Shown: piece after piece, positions 10,786-24,125 of the stretch
Numbering within the stretch: position 1 is the first letter of the stretch
How the letters are laid out: every line of letters begins with the position of its first letter
Source: Diatrype stigma
Taxonomy: Eukaryota > Ascomycota > Sordariomycetes > Xylariales > Diatrypaceae
Direction: 5' to 3'
DNA length: 64,000 bases
Assembly (NCBI GenBank): GCA_022225965.2
Contig: JAKJXP020000004.1
Coordinates: 186,001-250,000, forward strand
Program-made: the position numbers and the translations under genes
The notes under the pieces: model-generated
Told to the model about the DNA's origin: nothing
The model's input: only the letters and a program-made list of their open reading frames with translations
Database searches by the model: none

Positions 10786-12450
10786 TGCGATGTGCCTCGA
10801 TATGATATGTTCAATCCGTGTTGTGTGCGTATATTGGACCAAGGGCGCTAGCTAGCTAGCTGACGGGAAGGATGGCAGTACCGGTCGGCTGTTGCCAGCG
10901 TTAGGTAGGACAAAAAGGTGCTCAGCTTGAACAACTAGGCACGGGTTACGGAGAAGCGTGAAACTAGGATTCGACGTGGCGATAGAAGGGGGTGGTGCCA
11001 GTCATATAGAAAGAAGAGATACCGTCGAGGCTTGCCCCTCCTGCTCTCCTACCTACCTGGGTACTAGACGAGGAGCACACCATTTCTCGGGATCCTTCAG
11101 TTCATACGATGATATGACGACATACCTAGGCATTGGCCCTAGGCATTGGCTGCCTTCTTGCCCGTTTCTGCCTCTACATGGTATGTTCCTTGTAGGTACT
11201 GTACTTTATATATGGTGATGAGGGGGGCTGGAAATGAACAGGGGAGGCCCCTCTTCCGTTGGTGAGGCTCATACTGCTACTGCAGACCCAGGTATCGTGC
11301 TATTGGTCTGGAACGTAATGTAGCATGCAAGCACGGTAAGTACCTGTATAAGAACATGGCATGGAAGCTCCCGATCTTGACCTCAAACCGGGAATATTCT
11401 ACTCACTAAGCGCTAGCTTGAGGACTTATCAAGGTACCGGAGCGGAAGGACTTCGTGTTGAACCAGCGAATGGCGAAGCGAGGTTCCAGCCTCCTTGCCC
11501 TCCCCGCATTTCTAGCTCGCCTACATAAGTAGGTAGGGAGGCATCTCCTCATAGTGCCGCACCTGCATGTCCGTCATCATGATGCAGGATAGGCAGGATT
11601 CAATGAGTGAAGTGGGCAGAGCGGGGGTGATATCACCCCCCCTTGATGTCAAGTTCCATGATTATATGTGAATGTTAATAGGAACTTGATATACTGCCGT
11701 GTCCTGTTCGCATACGGAAGACATACACAAAATAGGCGGATGATATACACATTGAACGTAAGATGAGAAGGCAGATGCGTTTTCGGATCCAGGCTGCCAT
11801 AGGACGGTTGAGAAGAGACTCATGAATATTTATAGCATATGCCGAACCAAGTTCAACCTACAAATCCCCAGGCACACAACAAGGCAAGCCTCGGTACCAC
11901 TTTAGGGGGCAGGGGGGTCAAGTATGTATAGCAGCTGAACGCCCCATCGTTCGTCCCGTATAAAGGGCCTGCCGATTGGAAGTCTACCTAGTACCTAGTT
12001 ACAGCTGGGGATATTTAACTAGAGAATGACATGCAGAACGCTACCAACGCATGTTTCGTTACGGCTATCCGTTAGTTGCGATCTCTACTGTTGGGTATGA
12101 GGTCAGCCAAGACCGTGAATGTCGATAGCGTATGTAGAAGTCGACCAATCGAATTCCCCGGCTCTCAAGCAGCGTGTGGTGGTGCACGAGATGGCTGAGT
12201 ATTAGGATCTCTCAAGCTTCACGCTGTATTGTGCTGTTGGCTGTACAATTGCTTGCTACTGGCTTGTTGACAAGACGCACATGTATAAGTACTGCAATTC
12301 ACCAGGGGCCAACTTGGCGATCGGGGATGATGTCTCAATGGGTGTTGGATGCTCAATCGATGTACAGCTGAGACAATTCGCGTTGATGTGATCAAACAGA
12401 CTTTGAATGGCCTACTCTGCCGACGCCAGAGCTATCTACTAAGTACTTAT
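10786..12450. other. Intergenic region, no gene recognised
   Basis: This stretch of about 1.66 kb separates the membrane protein from the metabolite locus. It contains scattered CCTACCTACC/AAGTAGGTAGG motifs (near 11051 and 11527) and a GCTAGCTAGCTAGCTG run near 10848. Only one short ORF (12174-12371) is seen and it has no features. Confidence 0.6.
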
Positions 12451-15400
12451 TTATCGAAGAAACCCCTCCTTCCGCCATCTTTCGATGTATCGGACTAACA
12501 AATTCTCGCCGACACTCGTTGATTCCCGCAGCTGCTTGGACAACAGCCGTGCCTTATGGGTATCTAGAGTGACAGCGCCGTGTGCCAGATCGCGAAAGTG
12601 GTCCGAAAAGAATTGCTCGAGGGACTGCAGTGAGCCTACCTGTCGGGCCTTCTCAAGCCACTGATCAAAGGGGATCCCCTCTGGGTTTGGCAATTGAAGA
12701 GCATGTGCCATTGTCGCCGATATTTCTCTCATAGGCTGCCGAATAGGACTTTCTAGATGGAGGTAGCGATCCAGTCGCCCATCATGCAACAGGATCTCCG
12801 AGAGCGAGTTGGCGGCGCGATCAACAGGAAGCCACGAAACAGCCTATCTCTAGATGTTAGCAATCAACTGTAACAGCTTCGTATCTGCCAGGACTTGTCA
12901 GGACTTACGCCGTTCATTAGTGGGAAGGCGCCGACTTTCTGACTAGCCTGCACCAACTTCGGAATGTGTTCAGCAGTTTTCCACGTCCCTTCGGTGGTTT
13001 CTGGGCCACTGATTTGACCGATGCGCACGACTACGGGTTCAAGCTCTGCCCCAAATTCATGACCAGCATGTTCGAGAATCCGTTCACAGACCCATTTCGC
13101 TTCAGCGTATCCCAAGGGTGCCGCAACCTGAGGATCCGGCATCTCAACTTCGGGAACTACCGATGGAACATGGTCATCCACGCTTGTTTCTCCATCTATG
13201 GAACTTCTGAAATGTCTCACGACAGCAATAGATGACGCAAAAAGCAGCCTGACTCTTGGTCTACCAGGCTGCGTGAAGTGGGCCGTCCTTGACAAGTTGA
13301 TAAAAGACTGTACCAGTTCTAGATGCGGCCGGAAGCTCTGCAAGGTGCGGTTGAAGTCCATGGGCCACGCTAGGTGGAGGATGTGAGTAACCCTGGCAGC
13401 GAGATCTAGTAAGCTGCTATTGTCTTCACTCTTGCTGCCTTGGAAAAGCTTCAAATCCAGCATCTCGACTCTAGTCCACTCGTCACGGGTAAGTTCAATC
13501 CCAGCCGCTGATAGTGACGCTTGCAGGCGGCCAGCGAGATGCTGGCCTTTCCCTCCAGTCTCATTCTCAGAGCCGTTGTGAACCCCTGGAATGGATTGAT
13601 TATCACGAACCAGGCAAATCACCTTTTTGACTGAGCCCGTCCGGACCATCCTTGCAAGAGAATGGGCCCCTAGGTTTCCGGTAGCACCGGTCAGTAGTAT
13701 GACGTGCCGACGTTGCATACCGGAGATGAGTTCATTTGCCAGCTCAATCATTTCTGAAGCCTTGTCGCAAGCTGTCATCCCATTGACTATCCCGGTTGAA
13801 TCCATTGTTCGCTCGACTGCGGTTGTCAGCTGTCTGATACTAGGGTTCCGATAAATGAACTCAGGTGTCACTTTCTCGAAGTTGCCGCCATCTGGGGTCT
13901 TCATTCTGAACGCGGAGTTGAGGAGGCGAACCAGGCGAACTGCTTGCATAGAGTCCATGCCGTTCTCGAAGAAGTCTTCGCCAGCGTCGATGGTCTCAAG
14001 AGCCGATGTATTACTGGTAAGCGATGTTATCATCTTGCGAATACTACCCTGTATGTCGCCGGTATCGAGCTCGAATGAGCACCCTGCCAAACCCGATTCC
14101 ATGGCAGCATAGGCGGCATCGATTTCCTGCTTGAAAAGTTCGTGAACTTCCCGTCTCATCACGGACCCCTTATCAGAGCGCGGTATTGTCTTAGAGACAG
14201 GTTTGATAATGATGGCTTCTTTCGATGAGATTCGAGCATGTTGATCTAGCTTAGGGTTGATGTCAGAGATCAACCTCCAAACGTGCTCTTTTAGCAGCTC
14301 TGGATCTGTATCGCTCTTTATCGGCTCGATAATGACGATAACTTCGAAGAACCCTTGTCCGACGCATACCGATGTCTTGATCACCGGGTCTGCGTTGAGG
14401 GCCTCTTCTATCTTTCGAGGCATGACCTTCTCCCCTGTTTTGAGGACAATGAGATCGTCAGTGCGCCCGAGGATTCGTACCTCAGTACGCTCTGAGTCCG
14501 GGTTCCGCTCCAGCTCATCTTGGATTTCGAAGGCGCCGTCCCAGCCGCATGGGAACCCAACCAACCTGAAGTGCGCCGAGCCCTCAATCGGTTTCAACTG
14601 TAGGCCGAGATCTGTCCGCAGTCGGAGATACCGCCAGTTATAATCCGCCCCTGGCCGGAAGATCGGAGCGATGGCGCCGATCTCAGTGACACCGTAATGA
14701 TTGAGCAACTTCACGTTGTGCTGTGCTAGTATCGCAGCCCGGCTCGGGTTGATAGCGCCACCGCCTACAGCAACGAACTCGAGCGTAGCAAGTGTTCCCA
14801 TGGCCTTGTTCCTTTCCTCTTCGCTGAGGCTCGTCAATACATCATCAATGATGCTTGGAACTGTCATCAACGACCGGGCTCCAAACTGCGCAATCAATTC
14901 CAGCGTCGAATGTGCAGCTGGGATGATTGACGACGGTGGAAAGAGGCACGTTATCCCGACAGAGAGGCTGAGGCAAGGTGCTAGTAAGCCAAAGCCATGA
15001 TACAACGGCAAGGTTGACATATTCACCCATGTGGCATTTTCGGCTGGGTCGAACTCATGACAGGCGGCATACCCTAGTACGTATCGATGTGCCATGTAGA
15101 TGGGTTTTGGTAGACCTGTTGTGCCGGACGAGTGCAGGATGATTGCATTCCGATTCTTCTCGTTGACAACTGGGCCGGCTTTCCAGTAGTTTTCAGAATC
15201 GGCTACATCGCTGGTGATAGCGGACCCATTGATGGTACCGTGAGTGCCGTTGCTTTCATTACCGCGTAAGAAAGCAGTATACGGGCTTACTACCTGAACG
15301 CTGATGCGCTCATCCACCTCTGCCGAGAGAAGTTTCCGGGTTCGTCGAGACACCAAGATCGTCTCTGCATCCGTCTTTTCAAGGAGATGCAATACGCTTG

Positions 15401-15889
15401 GTGAGCTCAACCTAGCCGATATAAGGAGAACCTAACCATGAGTCAGCTGAAGATTCGATTCGAATATAGCGTTTCTGGGGGTCATACTGGTATATCCATC
15501 GCAAGAAGAGCAGCTAAGTGGATGAATAGTCCAATGTCGCTCTCTAGATAAAGGGCGATAGGTCTGGGCGTGTGGGATGAAGTCTCCGAGCTGGATGATT
15601 TGACAATTTTGTGAATCCAGGTTGCACAAGTGTCGACTGCCCTGTCGAGCTGTCGAAAGGTGACCCGGCGGGCATCGTATCGGGGCAGGCTTGCCGCTGC
15701 GTCTTGAGCATCCCTGGAAATGAGCTCTGCTTGCACACAGAAGATATGATCAGGGTTCTCTTTCGCATTGTACTGTATGAGTTTGGGGAGTGACGAAATG
15801 GTATCCCGCTCATCTCCCGTCCCAGACCTTTCTCTGGGGACGGTGGGCCTGAAATCAGGCCTTCTGAATGGGGATTCCACGACAGTCAT
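12451..15889 (-). CDS. NRPS-like carboxylic acid reductase (A-T-R)
   Basis: This enzyme is predicted to activate a carboxylic acid with ATP, load it on its carrier domain and release it reductively (NADPH) as the aldehyde. Exons are 15889-15488, 15431-12909 and 12843-12451, with introns of 56 and 65 bp, giving 1105 residues. The ATG at 15889 is the first in frame. The adenylation domain (about residues 20-540) has the A3 core LHSSGTTGLPKP near residue 235 and an A5-like NHYGVTEIGAIAP. The thiolation domain carries ENGMDSMQAV with the pantetheine Ser at about 628. The thioester-reductase domain (about 710-1090) has the Rossmann motif TGATGNLG and the catalytic-type GYAEAKWVCERIL. There is no condensation domain, so it does not make peptides. 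It is divergent from the PKS at 17014 and so is its probable partner. The domain order also matches fungal aminoadipate reductases (Lys2), but the sequence and context fit aryl-acid reductases better. The substrate cannot be read directly. Confidence 0.92.
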
Positions 15890-17013
15890 TTTCACCTCTC
15901 GAAGTATGAATAATGACTCGGATGAAACTTTGGAAAACCAGGCGGGCAGCAATCCAAGATAAGAGGCAATAAAGCAAGGATACTCGTCGAATAAGCGCTA
16001 ATGGATTTTCCAGTATCACGATTGTCAGTGGCTGAAGACACACCTCTAGATTGGTTGGAGGAACACGTCTAGACAAGGTGGGAGATATGCTCGGACCTAT
16101 TTCAAGTGACCTATCTATCTAAACCTGAACGTTCTACTATCCTCATCCACATGTTGCTGTCGTGGTTAAGACCAGAGTATAGGACGGACACGAGTACCCT
16201 GGCGGATCTGAGTTGCGGCTCTTGGTAAGTGGCAATGCTGACAGCTGATCCAAGACATTCGGTCCATAAGGCTGACCGGCATGACACAGAGTTTACACAG
16301 CGGTTGACTACGAACTACGTTACTATGGCTTATTGGCGCGGTCGACGTTCGCTACTCTGCTATACAACGAGCGGCATTTAGGGATGAGTAGACTAAATCA
16401 CTAACACGTGTGAGTGCGAGTTGTTTCTGCTAGCAAGATCAGCATCAAGTCCACCAATGAAAAGTTATTTGAAAGTGGCGGTAGAATAAAAGGGGTCTTC
16501 TTGAGGTGCGGCACCATATGCTGACATCCGAGGCTGATAGCATAGCCCCTTACTTCAAGGAAGATTCCTTCCAACTTCGGACATGACGCAAGACAAGACC
16601 AACTTCATGATTGTAACTAACTATCACATGTAAATTGTTGGTACCATTCCTGCTGAATGCTGGTTTGTCTCCAACGAGTAATATGCTGACATGGGAACTG
16701 CTAAGAGGCAGAAGTAAGTTTGAGGTTAACCATTACTCCAGGAGAAGTCCTATACCGAATACATGTTAGCGGACCAGCGTATTAGTGAGGAACTGAAGTC
16801 ACCATACGCCTCTTTCAATCGATATAGATAAGATATCTGAAAGGTAAAAGGCGTTGGTGGTTGCATATCTTGATCCCAAGTGTTCACCCAGTAGTTGATC
16901 GTTTGCTCAACATCTCATCTAACCATCAGGTATTAGTTTAAGAGTTTTATGGAGCACGACGATCCTTCTATGAGACATTGTCTACAGTTCAGCTTTATCT
17001 GCCCAATCTCACC
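15890..17013. promoter_or_regulatory. Shared divergent promoter of the PKS and reductase genes
   Basis: The 1124 bp lie between two divergent start codons, the reductase on the left and the PKS on the right. They contain a CCAAT box near 16454 and AT-rich TATAGATAAGATAT-like sequence near 16824, about 190 bp before the PKS ATG. No ORF in it looks coding. Head-to-head arrangement suggests co-regulation. Confidence 0.6.
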
Positions 17014-20000
17014 ATGGGCATGTCGACTATGACACGGGACGTGCTGGTGTTCGCAGCACAGGGTTCGAGCCATCACCTCTCCGATCATGCCACTGTCGAC
17101 AGGTTGATCGAATGTCTCGGGGAAGAGCGGGATACCTTCCACCTCATCACTCAGCAGTGCAAGGATGCACTCTATAGGGAACTCGACAGCTTAACCACAG
17201 AGGAGAAGTACAACCTTGGCGATGCCTTCTACGATTCCTTCAAGGAACCCAGAAGCTTGCTTCTCCCACCCCAGTCGATCTCGTCTCACCCTGTGGTGGA
17301 GACCATCGCACTGTACCTGCGTCAAATCCTGGAGCTAATGCTCTTTGCCTCTTACCAGGGCCGGAACCATGTCCTCGTCGAGACCGCAGGTGTCTGTACA
17401 GGGACCTTCCCGGCCATCATTGCTGGATCATTCTCATCATATAACTCTGAGCAGTTCGTCGAAGCAGTCACAGAGAGCTTCCGTTTGGCATTTTGGGTGG
17501 GGCTGAGAGCCTCTCTGTTCTGTCGCCGTGCAGCTGGCGAATCTTGGAAGGAGTTGCCATGGGTTCTTAGCACGTTCGGCGTCCCAGTGGAAGAGATAAG
17601 GGAGAAGCTAGCCAAGTACAACAGCCTTCATGGATCGGTAAGTAGTTAATCCTCCGTTTAGCTGAGGACCGACCGCTAACACTTCAAAGCCCTCTCCCAC
17701 CTCAGCACCACAGCCGCGAATCTCAGCTGTGTTCAATCAGGACATAGTCTCGCTGAGCGGATCAGGGGATAGCTTACGTGAACTACGATCTACACTGCTT
17801 GCCCCCCCTGTTCAGTGCAAAGCTGCACAAGTACACGCTTACTATCATGGCGGCCAAGACATGCAGGAGGTAGTCGAACAAGTCAAGAATGATGTGCAAA
17901 GGAGGCACATCAGCTTTCCGAGTTGGGAGTCCCTACATGTCCCTCTCCGATCAACCCTCACAGGGAAGCGGGTGAGCTCAGAGTCGAGCCCCCCGCTGCC
18001 CCTATTAGAGTCAGCCCTACATAGCATTTTCATTGATCAAGTAGACTGGAGAGGTACGCACAAGAGGCTTTTCGACTACTTGGAGAAGAGTGTCTCTGGC
18101 GACTCTCAAGTTCGGTACCGAATCCTCGGTCTAGGACCCGGGGCGGAGCCACTTGTGGGAGCCCCAGCAGACAAGCAGGTTGACTCTAGTATCACCATCA
18201 CTGGAAATATACTGGACGTCATTTCTGTGGCTGGGGGCGATAATATTGCCGTCGTTGGGCTGTCCGCCAACTACCCTGCTGGAAAGGGAGTGGAGGGATT
18301 CTGGAAGAGTCTAGAACAGGGAAACAGCGCGGTTTCCGAGGTGAGACCCCTTATGGATGATGATCCAAGCTTACACCAGCGAAGATAGGGTGCTAATGAA
18401 TGGTGGCATCAAGATTCCGGCGTCGCGATTCGAGCTATCTCAATACTATAGTGCAAATGACTCCAAATCCAACCCCCGAAATATGGGAGCCAAGCACGGC
18501 AATTTTCTACAAGCGCCTTACGAGTTTGACCCGGCCTACTTCAACGTTTCTCCACGCGAAGCCAAGTCCATGGATCCGCAGCAGCGCCTCCTTTTGCAAG
18601 CATCAATCGACGCCTTAGAAGATGCTGGATATGCCCCTGACTCTACACCTAGTTTCCAGCGGCACTCTTTCGGCGTCTATGTCGGAGTAGCTACTGGTGA
18701 CTACACTGACAACCTTCGCGATGATATCGATGTGTACTACAGTCCTGGTACGTATTAGTAGGCGGGAAAATCCGGTTTTCTGCAGTGGAACCAGCTGACC
18801 GGATGAATACAGGCACTTTGCGAGCTTTCTTGGCTGGTCGTATATCCTACGCACACCAGTTCCTCGGTCCATCTATGGTGTTCGATACTGCTTGTTCATC
18901 CTCGGCTGTGGCAATCCATAATGCATGTGTTGCCATATCCTCAGGCGAATGTACTGCCGCCCTTGCAGGGGGCGTAAACGTTATCTCAAGCCCAGACGTA
19001 AGAAGTTCCTCAGGAATGAAAGAAGTTTCTAAAAAGCAACTAACAATATCTGTAGATGTATCTTGGTCTAGCCAGGGCGCATTTCTTGAGCTCCACGGGC
19101 CAATGCAAGCCCTTCGATGCAGGGGCAGACGGCTACTGCCGAGGAGAAGGCTGCGGCCTAGTCGTCCTCAAGAAGCTATCACGGGCTATCGAAGAGGGCG
19201 ACCACATATATGGTGTCATCCGCGGGACCGGCCTCAACCAATGCGGAACTGCCAAGTCGATCACGCACCCTGACGCGGGGACGCAGGCTGGGCTTTTCAG
19301 ACAGGTCCTGCGCTCCAGTAGGACGACCCCAGAGAGCATCCAGGTGGTTGAGGCCCACGGAACTGGCACGCAAGCCGGCGACTATGCAGAGACCTCGAGC
19401 CTGCGAGCTGTGTTTGGCCCTAGGCCACCATCGAGCCCCCTCTACCTCGGGTCGGTAAAAGGGAACATCGGCCACGCCGAAGCAGCTTCCGGTGTCGCGG
19501 GCCTCACCAAGCTACTCCTGATGATGGAGAACAACACGATCCCTGCGCAGGCATCACACACGCGACTGAACCCCCGCCTCGTGGAGAACACCTCCGCCGG
19601 CGGCCTCGTCGTCCCCACGGAAGCGGTGAAATGGGAGAGCAAGCCCAACAGAACGCCCCGCCGAGCCCTCCTCAACAACTTCGGCGCAGCCGGTTCCAAC
19701 GCCGCCATCATCCTAGAGGAGTACCAAGCTGGAAATCGCCGCAGCATCCGCGAAAACAACAAGGCCGCCCGATTCTCCGGCGCAAAGCGGTCGCGACACG
19801 TCCTCACCCTCTCTGCGAAAAACGAGCAGAGCCTAGAGAAGCTTAGAGAGCGATACATCGCGTACCTGGAGAGGAACGCCGACGGAGTGTCCCTGCTGGA
19901 TCTCTGCTACTCGGCGAACGCGAGGCGGTTGGATTACGCGTCGCACCGCTTGTCGGCGACTGGGTCTGACCCCAGGGAGCTTGCCGCTCAGCTGCAGAAA

Positions 20001-23000
20001 GCGACGATCGTCAAGCAGAAGCAGAAGGGTCTCAACCTCAACCTCGGCGGTAGCGGCGGGAAAGCCACGGTTTTCGTCTTCCCGGGCCAGGGGAGCGTTT
20101 ACAAGGGCATGGGTGCCGAACTCCTGTCCACTGCCCCGGTGTTCTGCGACTGTGTGGCCGAATGCGACCGCATCCTGACCCGGAACGGGTTTCCTGCCGT
20201 GACGCCTTTCCTCGCGAACTCGCCTGCTGCTGCTGGTTTGGATGACAATAGCGAGGAGGGGGTCATTGTGTCGCAATGTGCCTGCTTTGTTGTCGAATAT
20301 GCTCTGGCGAGGATGTGGATCAAGTGGGGTAAGTATTTTATGGGGTCTCATCCCCCCTATTTATACCCCTGACTATGACCTGTTGGGGACTTATTTGAGA
20401 ACCTGATGCTGATGCCACCACCTTTGTAGGTATAACACCGGATGTTGTAATGGGCCATAGGTAAGTCATATCACTATCATCTTCGTTTTTTGAGGGAAGT
20501 AGCGTTTGTATCGGGGAGCTAACTGTGCAACAGCATCGGAGAGCTGGCTGCGTTTGTCGTCGCCGAGTCGTTGAGCCTTCAAGATGCCCTTACCTTTGTC
20601 GCAACCCGGGCTAAGCTGATGGCAGCCAAGTGCAACCCAGGGGCATCTGGTATGTTGTCATGTAGGGCTCCAGTATCGGAAATTTCCGAGATCTTGGAAA
20701 CCTCCAAGCTTCCTGGACTATCGATTGCTTGTTACAATAGCCCGGAGGATGTAGTTGTAGCCGGTGAAGCGAAGTCTCTCGACCAGTTTTCCGAGTTGTG
20801 CAAGAGTAAGGGGGTCAAGCAGAAGAAATTGCCGGTTCCGTTCGGCTTTCACTCGCCCGCTATGGATTCAATACTAGAGGACTTGAAGGCGTGTGCTTCG
20901 TCCTTGGACTTTCGCACTCCAAAGATAAAGATGGGGTCGGCTTTATGTGGCAAAATCCTTTACCCCGGGAAGGATCTCGAGAAAGATTATCTTGCCAAGC
21001 ACACCAGAGAGTCTGTGAGATTCTCAGATCTGGTGAAGGATCTTGCTACTGAGTTTAGAGACTCCGACTTAACCATCTTGGAAGTTGGTCCATCAGTCAC
21101 CAGTAAGTCACCTCTGGCCTTCCATATAGAGCCCAGTTGAGCTAACGTTCGGACCAGCCGAGTCTATGTTCAAGAGGGGCACTAAAGGCTTGTCTTACAC
21201 TTTCTTGCCAACCTTGCGAGCCACCCAACAGCCCTGGGTAACTTTGACATCCTCCATACAGTCACTATGGCTGGGTGACATCCCAGTAAATTGGAGAGCA
21301 ATCTACGATGGAGCGCATCCAAAGTTCTTGCGATCTATTCCACGCTACCCCTTGACGTCCACATCATATGTGGTGCCTTACAAAGAGCCGTCAGCTCCGG
21401 CCCCTCAACCTGAACGGCGTAGAGCCCAGTCCCAGCCACTCTTTGAGTTTCTTGCTTCGGGCACCATCTCCATCCCCGGAAGCACAACGACTGCATTCAT
21501 GACTCAGATGGGGCAGATCTCCAGATACATCAAAGCACATGCGGTCGGCGGCGTCCCGTTATGCCCCGCATCAGTTTACATGGAGGTTGCCCTTGAAGCA
21601 CTAGCGACGCTGGATCATTCCGATTCTAGTCGAAAGATGAAAGTGTTCGAGGATTTACATTTTGACAAGCCCCTGATTTATTCCGAGGACCTCCAGGATG
21701 CTGCAGAGCTTGATATCCGAACGGAGCTGGATAGCCGCAACCCGGAAGAGTTCACCGTAGCTACATCCTCGGCAAAGCATCAAGTGCACTTCTCGGGTCG
21801 ACTCTCCCAAAAGCCTACTGCCATGCTCTCGGACAACATGGCCAGGAAGCAAGCGTACGTCAAACGGCAGATGGCCAGCTTTCTGCAAGATTCTACAGCG
21901 TCCCCACTTGAAACATTGTCGACGAGGACGATATATGAAGCTATCTTCCCCCGTGTCGTAGACTACTCTGATCCATACCTTACCTTGAAGAAACTCACTA
22001 TGGGCCCCTCTGGACTGGAAGGATATGGATCATTCCAGCTATCGCCGTCCGCTCTCGAAGGCCAATTTATCTGCCCCCCGGCATTTGTCGATACCCTCCT
22101 CCATGCCGCCGGGTTCATGGCCAATGCTAGCGTGACGCCCGACATCGCGTGCATCTGCGCTCACGTTGAGCGGGCAGTCGTGCCCGGAGGTCGGCCAGAG
22201 ATCTACAAGCAGGAAATGAAAGTCTATTGTAGTCTTCTAGACATAGGTCATTCCATCGTTGCCGATGCATACGCCTTAGACCGAAATGGCGAGGTTGTCG
22301 CCTACGTCGAGGGTATGGCGTTCAAGAAACTACAACTTAGGTCATTCAAAGCCCATCTCAGTCGGCTGGCCAAACCCACGGCTTCGCTTGCAACCCGTAC
22401 GACTCTCTTAGCACCCCCGCCTAGCATGAAAGAGCAACACCGGCCCATAGCAATCAAAGATGGACCTGTCAAGCAGTCAGAAGGCATCGAAGCTACAGTT
22501 CGCTCTATCTTGGGAGAAGTTTGCGGCATCGACGGGGACCATGCGACAGGAGGCTTGATGGAGCTAGGCCTCGACAGTTTACTGATCATCGAGCTGGCAC
22601 AATGTATCCAAGGCCGCTTCCCGAATGCGGAAGTGTCCAAGTCCGATCTCGAGAACTGCTCTACCGTTGAGGAATTGGTTGACACCGTGAACCACGGTTT
22701 CAAGCAGGGATTGTCCTCCGAATCCGCCCTGCCCGGCCTGACCCTGGACAACTCCCCTATTTCGATGACCCCAGGCACGGCTACGCCCCCGGCGATCTCG
22801 CTGCCCCCCAATGTAAATGAACCCACCCCCGAACTGGAGGCTCTGTTCCAAGAGACCTGCGGCCTGGACCTTACCGACGACGAGAAGAGCCATCCTCTCA
22901 CCACCTTGGGCGTGGACTCGTTACTGTCCATCGAACTAGCTCACGAACTACATGGTCGCTTTGGTCTCTCAGTGGACGAGGACCACGAGAGCATATCGAG

Positions 23001-24125
23001 CCTTACATTTCGCCAGCTTGAAGATCTCTACAAGAAGAAACTGTCATCCAAACTGAGCGCAGCGGCAGCACCACCTAGCCACGAGAAACAGCAACGGACA
23101 CAACAACAGAACGGAATCGTTCGAAAAGCCCCTGGGCATCTCACAGCGAAGGGAACATTCCCACAGCCTCTTCAACAACAGCAGTCCGGGACGCCCAGGG
23201 CGCCCTTATGCATGTTCCATGATGGCAGCGGTCTTTGCAGTATGTATTCTCGGCTCCGGAGCATCAATCGCACAGTGCACGGCGTCTTCAGCCTGGATGC
23301 CGCGTCGCCAGACCCTTCTATCCAAAGCATGGAGGATCTCGCTGCGTTCTATATTGAGGCGGGCAATCTAGGTGGGAGTGATGGAATCATACTCGGAGGT
23401 AAGTTTCGCTCGTCTCCTCTGTGTCATGATATGAGTTTATTTTGACGTGAGTGAGAAAAGAAGTAAGATGACATTGCTGACGCTCCGCTTACGTATCTAG
23501 GCTGGTCTTTTGGTGGGGTACTGGCCTTCGAGGTGTCTCGGCAGCTACGGAAGCTGGGCACCGCCGTCCAGGGTGTGATCCTTATCGACTCACCGTACCC
23601 AATAGGCCACCAGGCCCTCCCGCCCGAGGTCGTCTCCCACGCCGTCCGGAGAAAGCCCAAGTCGCAGGGCAGAGAGCTCGCCTCGGAGGCTGCGAAGCAG
23701 GCCCGCGACTCCATCGAGGCACAATTCCTCAGGCACGCGCGGATGCTGCAGAACTACAACCCGGATAAGGATGCCGGTCGGGGCGACGTGCCGTGCGTGA
23801 TGCTCAAGTGTACGCGGGTCATCGACACGGTAAGGCTCTGCGGGGTGCCTTACCCCTGGCTCAGCGACGAGGCGTTCCGGGACCAGTGCGTGGCCGACTG
23901 GCAGCAGTTCCTTGCGAGACAGGTGCCGGTGATAGATGTCGATTGCGACCACTTCGAGGTATTCAATGACGAACACGTAAGTCGCACAGCATTTTTCCTG
24001 TACCCCCATTGAGTTCGGAAGGGAGCAAGATGATGACTAACAGCAAAATGCTACGATAACAGTTGCAAGATGTCTCGGAGAAACTGGGCAGGGCATGTGA
24101 TCTGCTGGAAAGTGGGCGTGCATGA
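17014..24125 (+). CDS. Non-reducing polyketide synthase, SAT-KS-AT-PT-ACP-ACP-TE
   Basis: This iterative enzyme builds an aromatic polyketide from malonyl units. The ten exons are 17014-17637, 17690-18340, 18414-18747, 18813-18997, 19056-20328, 20430-20460, 20534-21102, 21158-23398, 23501-23976 and 24063-24125, giving 2148 residues. The start has a CACCATGGGC context. Domains seen: SAT with GVCTG (Cys about 128); KS with DTACSSS (Cys 564), EAHGTGT (His 699) and NIGHAEA (His 738); malonyl-AT with GHSIG (Ser 1033) and FGFHSPAM; product template with catalytic His 1350 and Asp 1534 ([10 protein letters not shown]); two ACPs with LGLDSL (Ser 1696) and LGVDSL (Ser 1810); thioesterase with GWSFGG (Ser 1972) and His about 2120. 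No methyltransferase, ketoreductase or reductase domain is present. The layout matches orsellinic acid synthases such as A. nidulans OrsA and Stachybotrys StbA. The last exon is short and its acceptor (24062) is the least certain junction. Confidence 0.95.

Noticed and set aside
12451..15889. Lys2 aminoadipate reductase as identity of the A-T-R gene
   Set aside because: Domain order is shared, but the divergent pairing with an NR-PKS favours an aryl-acid reductase; not fully excluded.
17014..24125. Methyltransferase or reductive-release domain in the PKS
   Set aside because: Between PT and TE there are only two ACPs and a linker; the terminal domain has a GxSxG thioesterase motif and no Rossmann motif.
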